Assembly (NCBI GenBank): GCA_018064565.1
Contig: JAGHVA010000217.1
Location: forward strand, 1 to 9,820
Direction of reading: 5' to 3'
From: Candidatus Colimorpha onthohippi
GTDB taxonomy: Bacteria > Bacteroidota > Bacteroidia > Bacteroidales > P3
Length of the DNA stretch: 9,820 nt
Shown here: piece by piece, positions 1 through 5,267 of the stretch
How positions within the stretch are numbered: position 1 is the first letter of the stretch
Layout of the letters: each line of letters starts with the position of its first letter
Made by a program: the position numbers and the translations under genes
Notes under the pieces: generated by a model
What the model saw: the letters and a program-made list of their open reading frames with translations, nothing else
The model's database searches: none
What the model was told of the DNA's origin: nothing

Positions 1-45
1 GAAGTGCAGAAAACTCAACTTCGCGGGATAGCCTCTAAAGCAACA

Positions 46-74
46 AGCGTGCCGCTCATGCAGAGTGGCACGCT
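46..74. terminator. Strong hairpin, likely terminator of the STAS-kinase gene
   Basis: Bases 46-57 pair with 63-74 as a 12-bp stem (AGCGTGCCGCTC against GAGTGGCACGCT, one G-T wobble) around the 5-nt loop ATGCA. The arms can extend by three more pairs beyond one mismatch. The hairpin lies 36 nt past the stop codon of the minus-strand gene at 110-1207. On that strand it is followed by TTGTTGCTTT, a modest T-rich tail; on the plus strand by CGTTTATC. It probably ends the minus-strand gene and may also stop a plus-strand gene ending left of the window, which cannot be tested here. Bases 1-45 hold no identifiable feature. Confidence 0.7.
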
Positions 75-109
75 CGTTTATCAAGTATTATTTGATGTTA
101 CCTCTTCTA

Positions 110-1207
110 TCAAAAAACGTTCTTGATGAATGAAATCAGGTGTTCGTGATAGCCATACACATGACCCATATAGAACATCGTCAATGCAGCGTATGGTTTC
201 AGCATCGCGTCTACTTGTTTGATCTGCTCTTCCGAAGTAGCACTAAAATATTCGCGGCAGAAAATTGCCCACATCTCGTCCATCTGCTTTTGCGTCAAGT
301 GGAATATATTCTCCAGCATCTCTGGCGTTTGCGCATGACATTGGAAATACATCATACCGCAGTCGAACATTGGCGAACCGTATGCGCAGTTAGCAATGTC
401 AATCCATTGATATTTGTTGTCCGAAAAAATCAAGTTGCTGGGCTCCATAGCACCATGTACGAAAGTGTTCGTGTCAGGAACGCTGTTAAGGAAATTGAGC
501 ATATTCTCGCGTGTCTCCCAATCAAAACGCTTCGACTCCAATATGCAACCGCGCAAGCGGCTCTTGTAGTTTATAAAGATATTAGTATCGCATTGCTTTT
601 GGTGCATCATCATCGCATGATGCGTGAATATAGCCGTATATTTCTCCATCTCGTTGGAATTCTCCGCAATGGCACGCGATACCGATTTCTTGTTATGTAC
701 ACGCTCGTATAGCAATGTCAAGTGGCCGTCGATGGAGCATAATGTACCTGTTAGTGGCGTGTTTACCCCAAGGATAGACATACTACGAGCCAACGTCTTC
801 TCACGGCAGATAACCCATGCAGGTATCTCATCGTCATACAACTTTGCCACAGCCTCACCATCGTTGCTGAAATAGGTCGAGGAATACACCCCTTTGCTGG
901 CCGCTGTGAAGTTGCTCTTGTCCAATGCAATAGGAGCTGGACTTACAAAATGGAATACATCAACTCCAGTGTCGCGCATGCGCTCATAAGTATCTTGATT
1001 CGTGTTGATGATAGTCAATCGGCTCACCGTCAAAAGCTCGCGGAGTGCTGAAAAATAAACCGTCTCAACACCACTGAAATCAATCGCTTTCACATCGTTT
1101 TCCGCTGCAGTCATTACCATTGCGCGGATCGACTGGCTTGTCATTGCTTGTGCTTGCACCTTGAGAATCTTGCCCTCAACGGTGAACTTTACATCGTTTT
1201 GTGTCAT
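110..1207 (-). CDS. STAS-like domain fused to an APH/choline-kinase-like (pseudo)kinase
   Basis: This encodes a 365-aa protein with no signal peptide or membrane segment, so probably cytoplasmic. Residues 5-90 resemble a STAS (anti-sigma-factor antagonist) domain: 'AIDFSGVETVYFSALREL' matches the strand plus phospho-acceptor loop of that fold, with Ser53 at the usual Ser position. Residues 105-365 look like the APH/choline kinase fold, closest in style to the TIGR02172 family: beta-3 lysine in 'VAKLY' (Lys122), an Arg-Glu-Lys helix (Glu136), hinge 'LLYERV', catalytic-loop equivalent 'HGAMEPSN' (251-258) and metal-binding 'WIDIANCAYGSPMFDCG' (Asp270). The family motif is HGDxxxxN; here the catalytic Asp is Ala253 (codon GCT), so phosphotransfer may be lost or changed. 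Start: the open frame reaches a TTG at 1246, but that lies 9 nt from the -7 promoter box; ATG at 1207 directly precedes the STAS domain and is preferred. Substrate and partner are unknown. No other STAS or anti-sigma gene is visible nearby. The domain calls come from motif reading, not a search. Confidence 0.8.
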   Translation of the reverse strand: MTQNDVKFTVEGKILKVQAQAMTSQSIRAMVMTAAENDVKAIDFSGVETVYFSALRELLTVSRLTIINTNQDTYERMRDTGVDVFHFVSPAPIALDKSNFTAASKGVYSSTYFSNDGEAVAKLYDDEIPAWVICREKTLARSMSILGVNTPLTGTLCSIDGHLTLLYERVHNKKSVSRAIAENSNEMEKYTAIFTHHAMMMHQKQCDTNIFINYKSRLRGCILESKRFDWETRENMLNFLNSVPDTNTFVHGAMEPSNLIFSDNKYQWIDIANCAYGSPMFDCGMMYFQCHAQTPEMLENIFHLTQKQMDEMWAIFCREYFSATSEEQIKQVDAMLKPYAALTMFYMGHVYGYHEHLISFIKNVF

Positions 1208-1254
1208 AGTTAATGGATATTTTGAGTTTATCTTCTTTCGCTTCAAATGCGTTG

Positions 1255-1262
1255 CAAAAATA
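1255..1262 (-). promoter_or_regulatory. Promoter -7 box for the STAS-kinase gene
   Basis: Read on the minus strand this is TATTTTTG, a full match to the Bacteroidetes -7 consensus TAnnTTTG. Transcription would begin around 1248, giving a leader of about 40 nt before the ATG at 1207. No convincing TTTG -33 element sits 19-21 nt upstream; that stretch is an A/T run. The box position is an argument against the TTG start at 1246. Confidence 0.55.
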
Positions 1263-1311
1263 CAATTTTTTTTTCATTTTTTGCGCTTGTCATAAATCAA
1301 TGGCTATGTTT

Positions 1312-1342
1312 TTTGTCGATTAAGATTTATATACTATCTTTG
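1312..1342 (+). promoter_or_regulatory. Bacteroidetes-type promoter of the subtilase gene
   Basis: TTTG at 1312-1315 and TATCTTTG at 1335-1342 are separated by 19 nt. This matches the Bacteroidetes primary sigma consensus (TTTG, 19-21 nt, TAnnTTTG) at both elements. Initiation is expected near 1349, about 236 nt ahead of the ATG at 1585, so the protease mRNA would have an unusually long leader containing the repeats at 1421-1556. No second consensus promoter is seen closer to the gene. Confidence 0.7.
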
Positions 1343-1420
1343 CAAAGCGAGTGAATTACGGTTTGTAGCTGCTAAGTGTTGATTATCTGTGTGTTGCTGT
1401 GGTGATTTTGGGGTAGAATG

Positions 1421-1475
1421 TTTCGATAAGCCGAGTCTGCCTGCTGGTAGATCCAAAGGGAGACTATGAGCATGA
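1421..1475 (+). repeat. Degenerate leader repeat, copy A
   Basis: The copy begins TTTCGATAAGCCGA, continues with TGCCTGCTGG and GGGAG, and ends TATGAGCATGA. The same blocks occur in the same order in copy B at 1509-1556: TTTCGATAACCGA, CTGCCGGCTGG, GGGAG, TTTGAGCATCGA. The copies are offset by 81-88 nt. The inner part is about 7 nt longer here and pairs only weakly (GTCT at 1435-1438 with AGAC at 1461-1464), unlike copy B. Confidence 0.5.
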
Positions 1476-1508
1476 CGTACTAAAAATAAGCAGCGAGTAA
1501 CCGAACGA

Positions 1509-1556
1509 TTTCGATAACCGACCCGCCTGCCGGCTGGCGGGAGGTTTTGAGCATCG
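1509..1556 (+). repeat. Degenerate leader repeat, copy B, with GC-rich hairpin
   Basis: This is the second copy of the repeat at 1421-1475. It contains a perfect 6-bp stem, CCCGCC (1522-1527) with GGCGGG (1536-1541), around TGCCGGCT, whose core GCCGGC is itself palindromic. The look is that of a REP-like extragenic palindrome. It ends about 30 nt before the protease ATG, so it could form in the mRNA just ahead of the ribosome-binding region. Confidence 0.55.
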
Positions 1557-1584
1557 ATTATAACTAACAATTATTTTGCAAAAT

Positions 1585-4284
1585 ATGAAGAGAATATTTT
1601 TGTTGTATGCCGTGGTGGCAGCGCTCATGGTGGCAGTGCTACCATGCGGAGTGATGGCTCAAAAAAAGATAGTGCCATTTGGCGGCAAGACCGTTTCATT
1701 CAAGAGAGTGTCAAGCAGTCAGCCCAAAGGGCAGGCTGGAAAATTGTACCAATCGTTGAAGCGGTTAAACAGACCTGTTAGAAAAAGTGATACGCTGCTA
1801 ATAAAGCAATATGCTTTGCGCTATCAAGGTGGGAAATATTGGGTTGCGGCGTTGGTAAATATACTTGATGTCGATTTGGCAAAACTTGAAGCAGCAGGTG
1901 TAAAGGTAGGTGCCAAGATTGCAAGCTACGCAACACTTCAAATACCTGTAGATTCGTTTGTGAGGCTGGTGGATGCAGGTGCTTTGAATTCGGTGTCGAT
2001 AAGCAGTCCTGCCAAGTTGAATCTTGACAAGGCAAGAGCCTATTCAAATGTGGACAGTGTCTGTTATGGCTTGGACTTGCCTATGGCGTATCATGGCGAA
2101 GATGTCGTGGTAGGAGTTATCGATCAAGGTCTGGAATATTATCATCCCAATTTTTTTGACTCGACAGGTAGCCGTTATCGTATCAAGCGAATATGGAATC
2201 AAATGGCCGATAGTGGGGTGGCACCAGAAGCGTTTGGTTATGGTGATGAAATAATCGAACTGGATTCGATGATTGCACGCCAGCAGGATGTGCAGGCTTT
2301 TAGTCATGCTACGCATGTGACGGGTATAGCGGCTGGCGGTGGGTATCTCAATCCAGATGCGAGAGGTGCAGCACCAGAGAGCGATATTGTAATGGTGGCT
2401 TGTGGGCTGACCGATCCAGATATATTAAATGCAATCGATTATATTACCACCTATGCCAAAAGTCTGAACAAGCCTTGTGTTATCAATATGAGTTTTGGCC
2501 GTTTGTGTGGAAACTTTGACGGCACAGATGATTATACAAGAGCAGTGGTGAGTTATCTGGATTCATTCCCCAACGGGTTGATTATGGTGCAGTCCGCAGG
2601 CAATTCAGGTGACGAACCTTGGCATATTCATCGCAACTTCAGTGATGATACAGCTGTCCTAACAACCTTTGCCATGAAAGTGCCGCATTTACATGTGCTT
2701 GGAGATGTAGGAGGCAAATTCAAGATGCAATTGGGCATTATGGACACTGTTGCAGATAGCATAGTGGCTCTCTCGGATTGGGTATCTACCGATTCTACTC
2801 GAACTGATTCGTTAACGTTGTATGAGGATATTGATACTCAGGTTGTGATTATTAATCGGTATGGGTTTGATACGATTATAGACAGTTTTTATGTATTTGA
2901 TTCGTTGGTGTTCGACACCACCGTATTTGAAAAATTAATTGAGGATACTATCAGTGGTGGCTTTGTGGATTATTATTTTGAAATAGATATCGATTCGTGT
3001 ATGGAAAGCACGGGGCGACCATTTGTTGTGGTGTCATCGCGATTTTATTTGCCCGAAGGTAAAGCGTTGTTGATTCGTTTTCATGCTGATAGTGGCAATG
3101 TTCATGCTTGGGGCGTTTTGGGAGATCTTGAGTCTTCTGTTTTGCCTTTTAGCTCGTTAGGCTATGAGCAGGCATCTGATGGAGATTCGAATTATACGGT
3201 CAACGCAGGTTCTGCTGTATCTGATTCCATCATCACCGTGGGATCGTATGTAACCAAATTGACGTGGGAAGATTTCAGTGGAAAAAATCGTTCTTTTAAA
3301 AAAGGTACATTGGGTGATCTGAGCTACTTTTCGTCAAAAGGTCCAACGCTCGATGGGCGCACCAAGCCAGACATCGTGGCTCCAGGTCATGTCGTCGTGT
3401 CGTCGGTGGCGCATGATGACTCATCATATTATAAAGATAACTCTCTTTATTTGATAAAGAAAGTACTCTTCAACGACACTCTATATCGTTATGGAATTGA
3501 TATAGGTACTTCCATGTCAGCACCTATGGTGACGGGAGTGGCTGCTTTGTGTTTGCAGGCTTACCCCGAGATGACAACGACGCAGTTCCGTCAGATCTTG
3601 CATGCCACAGCACTACAAGACACGTTTACAGGTGTTATTGACACAGCCGTGGGTAATAATTTGTGGGGCTGGGGTAAGCTCAATGCATTGGCGGCGGTGC
3701 GTGCCGCATTCGATGCCAACCCCGACAATCACTGCAACAAGCCGCAGTTGCTCGCTGTGGTAGAGAGCGATACTACCACAATCAAATGCTCATGGAAGGG
3801 CTCGGTGGGTCAGGCGCATCTTGTATTGTTGGATACTGCCGATAGCGTGATTTGCGACACCCTACTGCTCGAAAACGACAGCGTCAACTATTTCCAGTTT
3901 GAGAATCTTGAACCAGCTACCAGCTATCAGTTGCTTATCTGGAACGAATGCCCGTTGCGTTACGACACCTTGTCGGACACCCTCTACATGGCCATCCAAA
4001 CGGACACCGTGCCTATAGTTGAGCCATCGCAGTCCATAGATATTGTTACCGATAGTCAAGTACTCATCTATCCCAATCCAACCCACGATGTGCTCTCTAT
4101 CGAGGGTAAGCATGTAAGCCATCTTACCCTATTCAACGCTGTGGGAGTCCCCATTGCCTCTTTCGTGGTGCAGCAAGGTTCAGGCGTATTGCATTTGGGA
4201 ATGTCGGGCTACCCACGAGGAACCTATCTTTTGCAAATGGTTACAGACAATGGGGTAATTATGAAAAAGATAGTCAAAAACTGA
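1585..4284 (+). CDS. Secreted S8 (subtilisin-like) serine protease with type A T9SS sorting domain
   Basis: This 899-aa endopeptidase precursor is probably exported by Sec and then T9SS to the cell surface or medium. Residues 1-25 are a signal peptide (MKRIFLLYAV...GVMAQ). Residues 30-150 form a probable propeptide. The catalytic domain has Asp180 in 'VGVIDQG', His241 in 'HATHVTG', oxyanion Asn340 in 'VQSAGN', and Ser643 in 'GTSMSAP', so the triad is complete. The usual HGTH is HATH here. Between Asn340 and Ser643 sits a long insertion, rich in Asp/Ser/Thr at about 391-475, followed by a beta-rich stretch. Residues 719-807 look like a fibronectin-III-type domain, and 826-899 are a type A T9SS C-terminal domain ('VLIYPNPTHDVLSIEG', 'PRGTYLLQM', final 'MKKIVKN'). 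ATG at 1585 is chosen over an in-frame TTG at 1576 because it begins the signal peptide directly. The gene is apparently monocistronic, with its own promoter at 1312-1342. The substrate is unknown. Confidence 0.92.
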   Translation: MKRIFLLYAVVAALMVAVLPCGVMAQKKIVPFGGKTVSFKRVSSSQPKGQAGKLYQSLKRLNRPVRKSDTLLIKQYALRYQGGKYWVAALVNILDVDLAKLEAAGVKVGAKIASYATLQIPVDSFVRLVDAGALNSVSISSPAKLNLDKARAYSNVDSVCYGLDLPMAYHGEDVVVGVIDQGLEYYHPNFFDSTGSRYRIKRIWNQMADSGVAPEAFGYGDEIIELDSMIARQQDVQAFSHATHVTGIAAGGGYLNPDARGAAPESDIVMVACGLTDPDILNAIDYITTYAKSLNKPCVINMSFGRLCGNFDGTDDYTRAVVSYLDSFPNGLIMVQSAGNSGDEPWHIHRNFSDDTAVLTTFAMKVPHLHVLGDVGGKFKMQLGIMDTVADSIVALSDWVSTDSTRTDSLTLYEDIDTQVVIINRYGFDTIIDSFYVFDSLVFDTTVFEKLIEDTISGGFVDYYFEIDIDSCMESTGRPFVVVSSRFYLPEGKALLIRFHADSGNVHAWGVLGDLESSVLPFSSLGYEQASDGDSNYTVNAGSAVSDSIITVGSYVTKLTWEDFSGKNRSFKKGTLGDLSYFSSKGPTLDGRTKPDIVAPGHVVVSSVAHDDSSYYKDNSLYLIKKVLFNDTLYRYGIDIGTSMSAPMVTGVAALCLQAYPEMTTTQFRQILHATALQDTFTGVIDTAVGNNLWGWGKLNALAAVRAAFDANPDNHCNKPQLLAVVESDTTTIKCSWKGSVGQAHLVLLDTADSVICDTLLLENDSVNYFQFENLEPATSYQLLIWNECPLRYDTLSDTLYMAIQTDTVPIVEPSQSIDIVTDSQVLIYPNPTHDVLSIEGKHVSHLTLFNAVGVPIASFVVQQGSGVLHLGMSGYPRGTYLLQMVTDNGVIMKKIVKN

Positions 4285-4293
4285 CGATAGCAA

Positions 4294-4319
4294 GTTGAGA
4301 AGGAACAACATTTTTTTTT
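4294..4319 (+). terminator. Possible weak terminator after the subtilase gene
   Basis: A short stem, GTTG (4294-4297) with CAAC (4306-4309), is followed by nine T residues at 4311-4319, starting 10 nt after the stop codon. The four-pair stem is weak, so termination may be inefficient or depend on Rho. The same T tract sits where the -33 region of the next promoter would be. Confidence 0.3.
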
Positions 4320-4348
4320 AATCATTATAATAAAAAAAGGTATCTTTG
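4317..4348 (+). promoter_or_regulatory. Promoter of the outer-membrane barrel gene
   Basis: TATCTTTG at 4341-4348 is a full match to the Bacteroidetes -7 consensus and identical to the -7 box of the protease promoter. The -33 position 20 nt upstream reads TTTA (4317-4320), one base off TTTG. Initiation near 4355 would give a leader of about 60 nt. The A-rich stretch AACAAAACAACAAAATT directly before the ATG is the usual Bacteroidetes start context without a Shine-Dalgarno sequence. Confidence 0.6.
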
Positions 4349-4415
4349 CATATCGCAATGGAAAAGCCGAAAACCATGCAGAGTAGGCTCACAAAATTAA
4401 CAAAACAACAAAATT

Positions 4416-5147
4416 ATGAAAAAAGTATTCTTATTTGTTGCTGCGGTGGTCTTTGCTTTCGCAGCTAATGCGCAGTTTACACTCACCGGTAGTCTTGGAT
4501 TCGACTCCTATGGAAAAGGTCAACATTATGATGGTGAAAAAATCTTTAATGGCGATAGTTACAAATACAATGTGTTTAATATCGACCTTATGGCAGGTTA
4601 CCAATTCAACGAGAAGTGGGAAGCTGGCATCATCCTCGGCTACAGCACAGGTGCGGACAAATATTTCATCCCTTCGGGTAAAATAATGCAAAATCAAGAC
4701 ATGGAGTCATTCAGCAAAGATGGTGAATACTATGAAAAAGAAATCCGGAATGAGTTCTCTGCTGGTATCTACGGCCGCTACACCTTTGCCTCTGTGGGCA
4801 AGTTGAACTTCTTTGCGCAGGCCAGTGCTGAGTTCTATATCGAAAATGAAAAGTTAGAGACTAAAGATGCTCTTGGCTCACGTACAGATGATTACGAAAC
4901 AGCAGGAAAAGGACTCGATAAAACCATCGGATTCAACATCGCTATTACGCCTGGTGTGAACTACGCTCTCAACGAGCACCTCTCATTCGACCTTTGGTTG
5001 AACTTTATCTCTCTTGAATATAATAACTACAAGACTACCACCAAGACTATGCTCAACAAAGACTTTGGTTCCACCTACTCCTATTTCTCTTTCAGCTGTG
5101 ATGGTTTTGGCAACTTCGTATCTTTAGGAATTAAGTATCGTTTCTAA
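4416..5147 (+). CDS. Small outer-membrane beta-barrel protein
   Basis: This encodes a 243-aa precursor. Residues 1-19 (MKKVFLFVAAVVFAFAANAQ, cleavage likely after NA) are a signal peptide. The rest alternates amphipathic beta-strands and polar loops: 'FTLTGSLGFDSYG', 'NVFNIDLMAGYQF', 'WEAGIILGYSTG', 'FSAGIYGRYTF', 'LNFFAQASAEFYIE', 'GFNIAITPGVNYAL', 'LSFDLWLNFISLEY', 'FVSLGIKYRF'. It ends in aromatic Phe, the usual BamA-recognition signature of outer-membrane barrels. The 'AGY.....WEAGIILGY' and 'PGVNYAL..HLSFDL' patterns resemble the OMP_b-brl/outer-membrane protein beta-barrel family; about eight to ten strands fit the length. There is no plug or enzyme motif, so no function beyond outer-membrane protein is supported. 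It has its own promoter and ends in a convergent arrangement with the adhesin operon. It is shorter than the PorP/SprF proteins that assist type B T9SS substrates and is not recognised as one. Confidence 0.85.
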   Translation: MKKVFLFVAAVVFAFAANAQFTLTGSLGFDSYGKGQHYDGEKIFNGDSYKYNVFNIDLMAGYQFNEKWEAGIILGYSTGADKYFIPSGKIMQNQDMESFSKDGEYYEKEIRNEFSAGIYGRYTFASVGKLNFFAQASAEFYIENEKLETKDALGSRTDDYETAGKGLDKTIGFNIAITPGVNYALNEHLSFDLWLNFISLEYNNYKTTTKTMLNKDFGSTYSYFSFSCDGFGNFVSLGIKYRF

Positions 5148-5168
5148 TAGGTGTTGCTCAAGAAATAA

Positions 5169-5185
5169 CGGTCTATTAGAGACCG
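5169..5185. terminator. Small hairpin after the barrel gene
   Basis: CGGTCT (5169-5174) pairs perfectly with AGACCG (5180-5185) around the loop ATTAG. It lies 21 nt past the stop codon of the barrel gene and is followed by an A-rich, not T-rich, tail on the plus strand. It may be an auxiliary stem ahead of the stronger hairpin at 5203-5236, or a 3'-end stabiliser. Confidence 0.4.
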
Positions 5186-5202
5186 AAACAAGCTAAAACA
5201 AC

Positions 5203-5236
5203 CACAGGGGGCTCCGTATTACGGAAGCCCCCTGTG
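5203..5236. terminator. Bidirectional terminator between convergent genes
   Basis: CACAGGGGGCT (5203-5213) pairs with AGCCCCCTGTG (5226-5236). After a single bulged A (5225) the stem continues with CCGT/ACGG around the loop ATT. This is a 15-bp, GC-rich stem midway between the stop codons of the barrel gene (5147) and the LamG adhesin gene (5268). On the minus strand it is followed by GTTGTTTTAGCTTGTTT, a good T-rich tail. On the plus strand the tail TTGGTAC is poorer. It most likely ends transcription from both sides. Confidence 0.8.
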
Positions 5237-5267
5237 TTGGTACAAAGTGCGTTAAAACGAACCTCCG

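Larger units (their letters stand above)
1343..1584 (+). other. Long 5' leader of the subtilase gene
   Basis: This stretch of about 240 nt between promoter and start codon has no convincing gene. A 78-codon minus-strand open frame lies in it but has low-complexity, Arg/Leu-rich content and no start context. It contains two related repeat copies (1421-1475 and 1509-1556), a short direct repeat TAACCGA (1498-1504 and 1515-1521), a GC-rich hairpin, and an A/T-rich stretch just before the ATG. It does not match any riboswitch I recognise. It could be an untranslated regulatory leader or simply a landing site for an extragenic repeat family. Confidence 0.5.

Noticed and set aside
1..126. Plus-strand reading frame open from the window edge to a stop at 124-126
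   Set aside because: It would run through the strong hairpin at 46-74 and overlap the convergent gene, and its short peptide shows no recognisable feature.
140..712. 190-codon plus-strand open frame opposite the STAS-kinase gene
   Set aside because: It is the antisense shadow of a well-supported gene. Its translation has no recognisable domain and it lacks a promoter or start context.
1208..1246. N-terminal extension of the STAS-kinase gene to TTG at 1246
   Set aside because: The TTG lies only 9 nt from the -7 box at 1255-1262, and the extra 13 residues are basic and not part of the domain; ATG at 1207 fits better.
1421..1556. Leader repeats as a CRISPR array
   Set aside because: There are only two imperfect copies of unequal length with no uniform spacer and no cas genes.
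1334..1570. 78-codon minus-strand open frame in the protease leader
   Set aside because: Its composition is Arg/Leu/Pro-rich and repeat-derived, it has no start context, and the region is better explained as an untranslated leader with repeats.
1576..1584. TTG start three codons upstream of the protease ATG
   Set aside because: ATG at 1585 gives a standard signal peptide beginning MKRIFLL. The TTG only adds three residues ahead of it.
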